Positions 22,900 through 34,897 of a DNA stretch of 64,000 nucleotides are shown here, in pieces. The position numbers were made by a program, and so were the translations under genes. The stretch is from Epiperipatus broadwayi (Eukaryota; Onychophora; Udeonychophora; Euonychophora; Peripatidae). The stretch spans positions 2,941,001 through 3,005,000 of the forward strand of contig JAQFVV010006294.1 in NCBI GenBank assembly GCA_028023455.1. Direction: 5' to 3'. The number at the start of each line of letters is the position of its first letter. The stretch's first letter is position 1. Below the pieces are notes generated by a model, which saw only the letters and a program-made list of their open reading frames with translations, ran no database searches and was not told where the DNA came from.

Positions 22900-25800
22900 G
22901 TGATTAATTTTTCCCATAGGAAGTGATCAGATAGATTTTTTTTATGAGGTTTGTCCTAATTTCAAATCTTTAATACCAATTTAGTCTCATTCCAAAATTA
23001 TTTTAGCAATTTGATACCGTACCCCCCCCCCCCCACAAAAAAACTTACTGTATAAGTAATAGACTGCTCCAAAAATGAACATGTGCTGTTTAATTGCAAA
23101 TTAATATCAAATCTAATTATATTATAGCAAGGGTGAATTATAAATTTATATTGTCTGATGTTAATTGCGGTTATAAATTATTCTTTATTTTTTACCACCA
23201 CAAATCAATTAATATTTATCTTATGAATCATTATAAAACTATTTTATATTATTCATAGTACACTTCATGTTATATCTCATCATCAAATAAAACATTCTTT
23301 AATATTTTTTTTTTATCTTTGCACAATGAAGAGTATTCATGATGAACCATTGGTGCTCTATGAATTTATGAGTCTATTATACATGTAGATTATAAACTAT
23401 TACAAAGCCATTTGTAATCAATTCATTCATTTATTAGTTATATTTTTAAAATATGTTATATCTCATCATCAAATAAAACATTATATAATTTTTTTTTTAA
23501 TCTTTGCACAATGAAGAGTATTCATGATGAACCCATTGGTGCTCTATGAATTTATGAGTCTATTATACATGTAGATATAAACTATTACAAAGCCATTTGT
23601 AATCAATTCATTCATTTATTAGTTATATTTTTAAATTGCCTGAGTACCTCATTTACTCAGTATATTTAGATTGTCCAAATATATAATATATAAATGGAGA
23701 AAACCACTTGGTTTATAACCATATTTATTACATATAGCCTTCCAAATCTGTGAGGCATTTTCACGTCAACTAGTTCTACCCAGTTATAATATTTTCATTA
23801 CTTTTGTGGCTACCTAATCTGAGGGTATTTACTGATAGTCAGTTAATGATATTAGTTGTCTAGTGTGATGAGCAGTCTATTGTTTCATCTTATCCATTAT
23901 AAACTCTGGCTTGTCCAAAAAGACATTTTATTTATGAGATAGTTAGTACCCAACTCTGTAAGCTATTCATTAGAGTTATATTTCCATTTTTTTTAAATTT
24001 TTATCTTTCATCATAATTTATTCATTATTAGAATATGATTTTCCTTACATTTGGCTCATCAAACAAAGGAATATTTCTATTCACGAGACATACAAAAAAG
24101 CATGTTTGTTATATGTATATGCATTTTAAAATTTAATGTTTGGAGTTCAATAAACAATATGTTTTCTGTATGTAATCAAAGCTTATCAACAATTCATGAG
24201 CTAATGTATGCTATTTATAATGTGCATAAGGGGGGGGGCTCTTAGCGGATGTCGGATGTCGTAGTTTTACTGTGTTTACCCAATCCATCTTTTATTGTAT
24301 AATATTCTGAATAAATCATTTTATTTACTGTTTTGCAAGACTCTTAACAAGGATAATCATATTTATTAAATTTATTTTTTTCTACTTCAAATTGATATCT
24401 TAAAAATTTCCATTTACTTCTCATCCATTTTTCAATTGGTCTTATCTCTGCTTCTTATGAAATTAGATTCTAAACAAAATATTTAACAAAACTCTTTTTA
24501 ATCAATGTAATTCTCATTATTTCTTTATACATACTTTAAAAAAAAAACTTTAAATAGATATTATATAGAATTTTGAAATTGTACACATTATTGAAAAGCT
24601 ATAAATAAAAATTAGAAATTATAATTAAATAAAACATTCTGCATTTCGACATTAAACATGTTCTTTATAAAATTTAGACACCATCCTTCATTTTATATAT
24701 AGTATGTACATATGGACTAGATGGAACAAAACTAGAGAATTACTGATCAATCATTTACTGATCCTCCACCATATTGATAATTTCTTTTGATCTGTAGATC
24801 TCTAAATAATGTTTATGTAAGGAAAATTATAAAAAGAAATATGAAATTAAAGGAGATAAAGTTAAACTTGTATAATTAGATAGGCTAGAAAGTATATGAT
24901 ATGTTCTAGAATCTTTATTATAGCATTATTCATTGTAAGATATATTGAAATATACATATTTATGGATAATTCATTATAAAAGTACAAATGAGAGCATATT
25001 TACCATCCAATATATTCTCTTAAACAGGAAAAATATATTATAAAATCAAGAAAATAAATATAAAATTAATTAATTTTTTATTTACTGTTCATATATATAT
25101 TTGAAAAATGTAATCAATCTTTCTTTAGTGAAAACTGAAAAAACTTTATCCATAATAAACACAAAATTTTTTTGACAAATGAAAAACAAACAATCTTTTC
25201 TCATTGAAAATTTACAAACAAACTTTCCTTGATAAAAATTCTAAAAAAATTATGTAAAGCCATTCTTCTACATTCATAGCAGTATCCCAGTTTCAGAGAG
25301 AAAAATTATTAGCTGAAGCATCTTTCATTGTAACATGAATTGGAAGTTTTCTAAATGGATTTAGAGAATGTAAGAATTACTTATTTTCCGATTCTTTATT
25401 GAGAAGTAAATAACAGATGGGTGAGATCACATTGCATCTCTATGGACAAATGCTTTTAATTTCATCTAATTAAATTAAATTATATATATATTAAACACTT
25501 TCACTGTGATTAATAATATTCTGAAATGTTTATGAAAACTTGACTTTTAAAAAGATTGGCACTTGAATATTTTTTGTGAAAATGGAATATAATTAAATAA
25601 AAAAAATACTTGTATAAATGAAGTAATATATATATTAAGACTATAACCTTAAGACCATTTGCCTGAAAAATGACAATAGGGACCTCTACAAATCTTAACA
25701 CAAGATTTATTTAAAAGACAAGATAATTATGTTATTAAAGTAGGGATTTTATTTTAAAATTTTATTAATCTTTTAAAAAATTATAGTGCTATTTATTTAT

Positions 25801-26990
25801 TGAATGTAAAAGAAAATACTTAGTATAAGCAATGCATAAGTTTTGATTTATTTTTAAAGTTTTTGATTAGTACATGACTGAGTTTTTGTATTTTGTAAAT
25901 TTAAATCAATTTTTTTTTATTTTAAAATATTTCATTAATAAAGTGAAAGCTTAATCCATCTTTTCCATATATTTTTTATGCATTTTTTTGTTTACAGAAT
26001 TAGAACTCTATAAGTAACTATTTTTTCCTTGGATGAGGGTTCCATGAACTGTCATTTTATTGCTCTGATAAGCCTCAATTATTTTTCTTTTCCCAAGATT
26101 TAGGATAGAAAATTTTAAATTCTCAGAATTTGAGCAAAAAAATAATATACAGTCTACTTACACAAAACTGGAGAACCTAATGTATATATATATATTCTTT
26201 TTGGCTATTACTGTGAAAACAATACTTAATATATCTTAGTTGACAGGTTACAGCTAGTAATTAAAATATTTTTGAATTTAATAAATATTGAAATAAAAAG
26301 CAAATTTTAAATTGAAATAAAATAAATTTACCAAAATGAATTTCAAAATATTAATATGTAAAGGTATAATATGAAAAATAAATTATAAAGAAAAAATACA
26401 TATTAATAAATAAAAAGCTTAATTTTTGATCAAAATGAAGTTTTTGAAGATGTTAAAGCATTTATTTCTTTGATAATTTATTTTTAATTTTGGTGACAAA
26501 ATTTCTGTTACCAAAAATATTCTCTTTCATTCAGAACTTAATATATTTTAAATTTCTGTGAATATGATCATTTATTATGCCTATTAAAAATAGATTAAAA
26601 TTATGTAATAGTTTTATATATTATATTTGAAAGAAATACTGGATAAATAAAAAACACTACTTTATTATTATAAATTATGTTTGTATGTTTGCTTTCCAAA
26701 AAACTTTTTTTGGGACATGAGACAAGAGTAAAAGTAACCTCTAATTGATTAGTGGCAAATCATGATTGTAATATAATATTTTCCTGTGTTGAATGTTTTT
26801 TTTTTTTAAAAAAAAAAGGGAAATAATATTTGAAAGCACAATTATAAAGAATAATACATTGTCAATGATGATTATATGCATTAACTTAAGAGCTAAATTC
26901 AGTGCAACTACTTGTCTACATAACTTTTCATGCATTAGTTTAATAACATTTATTTGTTTATCATATTTTGTTACAATTTTTATTGTATTT
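22900..26990. other. AT-rich stretch between the two LINEs
   Basis: Contains a C14 run near 23023, the 186-bp duplication listed separately, and a T13A10 self-complementary tract near 26799. Open stretches here are short and low in complexity. No gene recognised. Confidence 0.55.
23267..23638. repeat. 186-bp tandem duplication
   Basis: atgttatatctcatcatc... at 23267-23452 is repeated at 23453-23638 with only a few indels in the poly-T run and single-base changes. A recent local duplication. Confidence 0.85.
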
Positions 26991-27096
26991 ATTAGATAAA
27001 AGATGATGAAATTGTGTCAAATTTTGCTGAGACTCATGATGTATTGCCAATCTTACAGTAGAAAGTCTCTATCAAATCGTTTTTCAGAAAATATAG

Positions 27097-28851
27097 ATGT
27101 TGAATATGACAGATAAAATAGTGATAATAAACACACAAATTTCAAAAGGCAAACAAAACCCAGAATCTCAAAATTCTCAGAATTTATACAAGACTAAATT
27201 TCCTAAAATCAATATGAATCATAAATCTAAAAATATACAGTATAATGAACAAATATCTTCAATTCCAAAAACAATCTCTATAAATCAACCTCAAGATAAT
27301 AATGAAGCTTCTGAGCAAAAAACTAACAAAAGTTATGCTGCTGTGCTCAACAATAAAACAACTAGTGCCCACAACTTAATCTCAATGGACACAACACAGC
27401 ATTACGATATACTGGATTTTGTTGATGAAGAGATTACCCCTCCCATCAATGGAGAAATAATTTCACACCTAAGACAAATAAACTCTTCATCTCTAGATAA
27501 CTACGAAGCTGTAAACAATGAGTTTAATTCACGCACTTCCCCCATCTGATCAACTCTTTCATGAATTATCATAGTGAAAACACTAATTCTGAGTACTACA
27601 AATGATGAGTGCAATCTGTTCACATTTCCTACAGATGATCTCTTTGAGCTGATTAAAACTTAATATCTGGGGAGTGCAATTAAACGCATCTACCACCATC
27701 CTATTAGAAGGTATCTGATAGTTGAATTCTATAATTTACCCCAGAAATAACAATTCAGGAGAAATCAACAATATCTAAAACAAAGATACCTCATAAAGAT
27801 AGAGATGAATCGACCAAGGATGGCTTAGGAACTGCTATAGAAATTTCTTCGAAATAGATTTACAGAGATTCCTGGCTAGATTTGGTGTTATAATAAACTT
27901 TAAATATCTGAATGAGAACAGAATGGAAATTGAGCTACCATCTGACACTGCTGCATTCACAATCAAACTGAACAAAGGTTTTACCCTGCTTGATATTCCC
28001 TCCACATTGGAGGAGAGGAAGTATCCTCTATTTATATCCATTCGCGGAGGGCAGCCAGTGTTTCATTGTGGAGAGCACACCCATTTGGTTAAGACATGCC
28101 CTAAAAGGAACTGCGAAATTTGCAAGGTTAAAAAAAAACAAAAAATCATAGATGTGCCTCACCCATTTCAAGATCCGCACATACGCCACAATCAGATCAT
28201 TCTAAAGTCATAGATACAGCAAAGCAGATACAAGAAGAAATCCAAATGGACCCAACTCTCCAAGCTGAACAAGAAACATTAACAAATACCAAAGAAAAGG
28301 TACTAGAAAAGAATGAAGAAATTCAACCAGCTATTCCACTCTATCCACCTCAGTTATATTGGGAAGAGAAGAACAAAACCAATACTATGAATGCGACATA
28401 ATCGCAAAACATAATAAGTCAAAATAAACATATGAAACAACCATACATTCATAAAGACTCCAAAAATGAGCAGCAAGCCTGCAATAATAAAAGGAAAACA
28501 ATTGAATTATCAAGCTCTCATCTAGAGGACACGGTTAACTCCAACCCAGATTCAGATACAGAATTAAATGATCCACACAGGGTCATTGGTAAGACTCCCA
28601 AAAGCAAAAAGAAAAAAGAAAGTAAAAGGTCCAAAACAAATGAGTTAATATTAAATCAAAATATTTCATCATTGGATTTGACAACATCTACAATCAATGA
28701 CACTCAGATGATTATTCAGGCTAACCAAAGTCAATCAATCGTAGAATTGATGAATTCTAACAGCCAAAAAGGGGAGTCCCAAGATCTTGATGATCAGATA
28801 AATTTTTTTTTGATTCATTCACTTTGGAAGAAAATTCAAGTCCCTAAATAG
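27097..28851 (+). pseudogene. LINE ORF1, broken
   Basis: Begins with a 150-codon open segment rich in Asn, Gln, Ser and Lys containing NKSYAAVL, a motif that also opens ORF1 in the minus-strand LINE (TYAQAM). After several frame breaks, 27923-28213 carries VFHCGEHTHLVKTCPKRNC followed by EIC, a zinc knuckle in which the first Cys of the usual CX2C is replaced by Val. 28432-28851 is a charged tail with a lysine-rich patch (KSKKKKESKRSK), perhaps a basic RNA-binding or nuclear-localisation segment. At least three interruptions are visible. It would coat element RNA in an active copy. Confidence 0.75.
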
Positions 28852-28878
28852 CCAATTTTCTGCATATTACAACTAAGC

Positions 28879-31800
28879 ATGCTTTTAAAAATTGGAGGGG
28901 TGAATGTAAGGGGTCTTAATTCCATTGGCAGAGTATATGCTGTCAAAAGATGGCTCAAAAACTCAAAGCTCCATATGCTATGTTTTTGAAACCAAACTGC
29001 ATATTAATTTTAACTCCAAAATATCCTACCTCATGGAACAATACGGAGTATTTCATTATGCTCCATCTCTCAATGCTGCCTCTGGTGTGGCATTTCTGAT
29101 TAGTAAAAATCTAAACTATAATAAATTTAGAACACTATACCTAAGTAAAGAGTTATTAATTGTCAACACAACCTTTGGGAATTACACACTCTACCTAGTG
29201 TATTTCTGTATTAAAAATGATCCTAACATAGCACTCTCAGTCATCTATAAGATTAACTCATTGTTATCTGCAGATGCAGCCCAATAATACTTTTTGGTGA
29301 TTTCGACATGAGCTATGATCAGTTTAACAACAAATACCTATACCTCATTAATAGATTACTTCTTTGTGAATGATTTTTTCCACCAGATTCCTTCTCCTAT
29401 ACACTCCAGAAATGATCATTAATAGATCTTCTTTATTACACCCCAGATATACACTACAAGTTTAATGCTAAGTTAAAATTAGTCCCGTTCACTGATCATT
29501 TAGCTCTGTTGATCTCATTACAGCTTGACCCTAGTATCAAAGTCAACTCAACATATAAACACACAATCCGCCTACTTAACAAATCCACCACTCCAGAATC
29601 ATTTTTCTCAGAAGTATTATATACTGCTGAATAAAATATCTATCCTCACATTCCCCCATTCAAGCTTGGTCATCACTAGTTGGAATTCTGAGTACCATCA
29701 TTGAAGAGCACACCAGAAGGTCAAAAGGACCAAACCAACTTTTAAAAGAATTAGACAGTATCAATACTAGGCTTAGTCTACCCTCTCCGACAGATACCAT
29801 TATAAGAGAAATCATGTATCTAAAGACCCAATACCATGACAAAAAGAAAACCCTAGCCCAGTATATTGCCACCAAAAGGTTCAAAATATTTCTACACAAC
29901 CAAAACAATTGGACTCGAAGTTATATAAGGTGGGCCCTCGGGGCATTTAAGCACCCTACTCCTACAATAATTAAAGCTGATGGCAATCTATATAGTGGCC
30001 CTGAGATGCTCTCCAAAATTCATGAATACTTCAAAGTCAAAACAACAAATCAAAATATCACAAATCATAACAACTGGAAACCCTCTGCATACACTCTTGA
30101 ACATAGCATAACTGAGCAACAGATCACACAAAAATTACAATCTTATACCGAGAGCACTCACCCGGGAATTCATGGAATTTCCGAGATTCATCTTCATGCA
30201 TCTTGGTCACTTCACAATACCTATAGTACGTGGAATGATAGATGTACTATCAGGTGAATTTCATCCAATACCGGATCTTTATCGTGTGGTATTGGTGCCT
30301 TTCCTAAAAAATAAAATCCTTCCAGCTTACTAAATCTATGCCCAATTTCAATGATACCTTTATTAATTAAAACAATAGAATCGTTAATCAAAGATAAGAT
30401 TCAAGAACAACTGCTTCAACATATTTTTAAACAACAATATGCAAAGAAATGTGCGTCAACTTTAGATGCCATACGTCTGACATTCCTATTAACCACTGAA
30501 TACATACGGAACCAAAGGAAATCCAAGCCTCTGGTAGTCCAACTTGACTTGGCATCTGCATTCTACTCAGTCATTCTCTCAGTACTCTTACAGACCCTGC
30601 AAGACTATCAGGTCCCTGAAGTCTACATCAATATAATAGCCAATCTTCTCAATTGTTCTTGCTTTACCACCTTGGATGGAAGACTCTCAGAAGCTTTCAA
30701 ACCTCAACTATCTATCCCGCAAGGATCCCCGCTTGCCACACTATCATTCATAACCTACACCAACACGTTTCTCATTGAGATTGAACACAGACTTCCTGAT
30801 ATCTATATTTCCTCATTAAAACATCAAATACATCACATATCATATGTAGATGACGTGTCGATTTTCCTCCCAGATCACAAACATCTTCAGTTGATGCTTC
30901 AAATTATAAATATACACACCAAGAAATTAAACCTACGAATCAATTATGACAAATCATCGATATGGAACATCAAAACTGGTAAAACAATCCCATCTATCTT
31001 CACAGCACAGCCACAAAAGTTTCTGAGATTTCCTATAGCTAAGACAAAGCTGTCGATGTCTAAAGAAATACAGAATGAGATCCTACAAAAGACCAAGAGA
31101 TTACCACTTCACTATCCGAAGTGTCACTTTCTCTTGCTGGCAAAACTACACTATTAAATACATTAATTTTTCCAAGGCTAAGTTACTATCTGCCTGTCAT
31201 AAGACCTACTAAATCTTTTGAGGCATCAATGAATTCGCTGTGCTTGAAGTTGTATTGGAAAGGCAAAGTAGTAGCAATAAGCATTGCGAAGACGCACATG
31301 CCTAAAGACCTTAATGGTCTGGGTCTCCATGCTGTGTCAACATTATATCTCCAAAAATTAGTTGGAGTTTTGAGATCTATGCACCTAAAACAGTCAAATC
31401 AAAACTTATCAATACCAGTGATGCCTACAGACACAATTCCACCTCTTGGTAGCAAATGGCTAGCAGACTTAATAAATCATGTACTGTCAACAACAAACCT
31501 AACAGATCCCATACTGGAGAAAAAAATAACTTACTGGGAAGTACCCCAATATATCGTCTTTGCAGAACTCAATTGGATTAAATAATAAGCAGTTACTAAG
31601 AAATCAAAACACTGGTTCTTGGAATCCAAAATAATTGACTACCTCCTGAAACTCAACCTCTCATCTCTTCCTACTAACCACTTTCTGGTCCAAAGAAGAG
31701 GATTTGTCAAAATAAACCCCCAGTATCAACTGTGCTCTACTGATGATGAAACCATCACACATATCCTATTCATGTGTCCTGCACTAAGCCCGGTGAGGAC

Positions 31801-32068
31801 CTTAATCAATGAAAGAGTTGCTTTTGACTACAGAGAAGCAAGGATAATTCAAAATGCTATCAAAACTGGAATCTTTTCAAAAATTAGAGTAGCCACCTTT
31901 CTCTCTTTTGCAATGTGGCTAACAAGGTGCAAATTGATGTTTGGCCATCAGAACCCAAACATCATGGAAACATTTAAAAGTCTGTTACCAGGCCTTTGCA
32001 ACAGAGATCAAATGTTAGCCCCGGAATGGCTTCACAAACAGTCGTGGGAGTTAACCTCAAATGACTAA
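28879..32068 (+). pseudogene. LINE ORF2: endonuclease-reverse transcriptase, broken
   Basis: ATG at 28879 opens MLLKIGGVNVRGLNSIGR, the start of an apurinic-type endonuclease, 28 bases after the ORF1 stop. A frame change near 28960 leads to FETKLHIN (catalytic Glu), then FGDFDMS near 29295 and FTDHLAL near 29488. RT occupies 30351-31157: VVQLDLASAF (first Asp), LSIPQGSPLATLSF, and ISYVDDVSIF (catalytic pair intact). 31121-31585 overlaps in another frame with DLNGLGLHAV, and 31619-32068 has CSTDDETITHILFMCP, the C-terminal Cys/His motif of this clade. Several frameshifts and stops (for example before 30351) inactivate it, although the RT core itself looks intact. Confidence 0.85.
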
Positions 32069-32430
32069 ATGTTCCATAGATTCCTAAGAAAAACAATCAT
32101 TATCTAATCAAAGCCATGGGAAGAAGGTCTCTCATGCAAAGCCTAATGAATAAAGTGAACATTCCCCATCAGAAGTAATATCCAAGATGCTGAATAGCTA
32201 TTAATAATTTAAACTGTTGAAGACAGGAAGATGGAGCAGTACTCCATCACATAACTTACTCTAATGGATTAACTCAGCTGATAACTAAAGACTTTGGTTC
32301 GTATTTATACTCAAGATCTAGATATGTATTTAGCTCTACCTAATTCAATGCAATTACATACTGTTTACAATATACATTACAGATTCAATGTCAAATAAAT
32401 TTCCTTTTGAAAAAAAATAAAAATAAAATC

Positions 32431-34897
32431 CTTCAAATAGTTAGTTATTTTATATTATATCACTACTTTTAAGGACACAATGTACACATAGCCTGATGAC
32501 AGTGATCATGCTTTGAAGTGAGATGTGAAGTTTTTATAAGATAGATAAAATCTTGAATTGTGATGTTAAAGATCTTTTTAGTGATGATTTGTTATTTATA
32601 AAATTAAAATCAATATTATTGCAGCCAGAAGTATAAAAAATCTGTAGATATCTAATCATTATATTTGTAATAGCCTTTTTTTTTTTTTTTTTAAAAAAAA
32701 AAAGGGTACCCTCATAATAGATGTTGAAATGCTTTGAATAATAAAATCTTAATTGAATTTTACAAATAATAATTATTCTTATCTATAATTTTTAATAGTT
32801 TCCTGGTATTATTATTTTATATATATATCATTTTTATTCTCCCCCATTTTCAAAAATAATTTTGATTTTTTAATATATATATTTTTAAAAAAGACAAAAA
32901 ATTGATAAAGTAAATTTATTTTATTCATTTTTTTTTTTTTTTACAAGCATGTCATTTTTTTAATATTTTTTAAATTTTTTAACAATTGCTTAATATTATT
33001 ATATATAATTAAATGATTTGTCTATTGGAAGAAAGTGATATTATTGGACTGGGAGACATGGACTTTTAGCTCTCAAGTTTGCATCTCTATCGCTGTACTA
33101 AATCATCCAGGAGAGATTTCTTATATATATTGGAATAAATATTTTCTTTGTAGATAATTGAATATAACTATCAGTTTGCAATTTATTCCAGCACATGGCT
33201 AATTTCTTGGGTGCTCACATGACATTCAAACAATTGAATGGTTTTGTCAATAGGTAGATTATATGACCTTCGATCATCAGATATAACACAGTTGAGCAGC
33301 ATTCTGTGAACCATTTGCTTTCAAATTTGCTACTTATCATTTCATTAAATCATATAGGGGAATTTGTCATACATATATCTTGCAATCGGTATTTTATTTG
33401 CATATAACAGAATTCATATACATTCTTGTGCAAAACAGGATTTTATGAATTGTTGTTTTGGTGATCAGGTGACATAGAACACCAAATTATCAAGTTGAGC
33501 CATACAATTCCATTCAATTGACTGTAGTAATTTTTTTTTTTTATATTTGATTGAGAATCAATCCAGGAACCTTAATTTTTGAGATTGTATTCTACAATAG
33601 CATCAACTATCCAGAGCACCTACTATATAATTTATATTTGAAATTTGTCACAATTTACTTTAATTTGTCAATGAATAAATGAGCATTGAGTAATTTAATT
33701 AAGTTGCATTATTAGGTGGCATTTGTGAATAGATTTTTAAAACTTTCTCTGGCTGTTTTTTGCCCCCCCCCCCCCCAAAAAAAAAAATCTTGATTTTTGC
33801 CACTTATTCAATGACTGCTCCCCCCCAATTACTGCCATCTAGTAATCACTGATATACTCATTACTTTTACTTGTTTCTGGGGTATGGGAAGTGAGTTGTC
33901 AGCACTAATTATTATAGATTTAATGGAAGAGAAGTCATGTTATATTGTGCAGTCAGGAAATCTGTTATATAATCACATATAAAATATTTTAATAATGGAA
34001 TACTAAAAAAATTCTTCCACTGTAATAAAGGATTGGAAAAGGAATCTGTATAAAGCCCTCTAATTAATAGTAGTATTAAATTCAGCAGGCCGAGATTATC
34101 AAAAAATTGGCAGATAGTGAAGAAATTAAGATGAAAGAATCAAATAAAAAAAATTTACATGCAAGAAGAAAGATAGATAGTCAAAATTTTTGAGAGTCAT
34201 TGTGTTTAAGAATAAAAGTTTTTACTAGTATGCAAAGAGTTTTGAACATACAAAATGTCTAATGTAAAATAATCTTAAATTTTTCAAAATGTTAATCTTT
34301 TTTAACTATGCACACATACACATTGAAGTTATTAAAATCATTACATTATGAACAATATATTAATAAATATTTATACATTGCTTAACTTTTCTTATACAAC
34401 TGTAATTGATATAAGTGCTAGGAATGCTAAATAAGAAAAGCATCCAAACAAACTTGGCCACACATTTGAGTCTACTGTGTATGTAGAAAGAAATTATTCT
34501 AAACATAAGATAAAGGACTCTTGGCATATAGCCAATAATGCTAACTCAATTAATAAAAAGGAATTTTTTTTCCTCCTCTCTAAAAAGTGATCCATATAAT
34601 TCATTTGTCTATATTTACATAAAATTTACATTATATCTTATACACACAACCCTCTCATCCATTAGTCATTGCTATGAATATATCAAAATTAAGATAGTTA
34701 TTGTAATGAGTATGATATCAAGATTTAGATATTGAAAGCTGCTCACCATAAGATAATGAAAATTTTATTCTTAAGCTTTTTTTACTTAGCTTTCCTAGTG
34801 CTTATATCAATAATAAATATTTAGTTTAAAAAAAAAAAATCTTTCAAAAAATTAAAAATAAAGTTACAAATGTAGAGGATAAAACTTGGGAATGTTT
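32431..34897. other. AT-rich stretch with possible old SINE-like repeats
   Basis: A T22A12 self-complementary tract lies at about 32677-32710. Between 33030 and 33640, two loosely similar blocks of about 240-300 bp start with taaatcat and include words on the minus strand faintly like a tRNA head (near 33545-33610). A C14A13 run is near 33763. Nothing certain is coding. Confidence 0.4.

Larger units (their letters stand above)
27000..32430 (+). mobile_element. Long broken LINE, plus strand
   Basis: ORF1 remnants (27097-28851) are followed by ORF2 (28879-32068), an untranslated stretch with AATAAA at 32394-32399, and an A-rich tail (about 32410-32430). The 3' end AATAAAtttCCTTTTGAA resembles that of the minus-strand LINE. 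Conserved blocks pair with that element at the amino-acid level, but DNA identity is low, so the two are different families of one clade. Coding potential is better preserved here, with long open segments such as 268 codons in RT. The 5' end is set only roughly, from the first ORF1 codons. Confidence 0.85.

Noticed and set aside
26741-26999. Overlapping frames on both strands around a T13A10 tract
   Set aside because: Both are read through the homopolymer; no protein-like composition.
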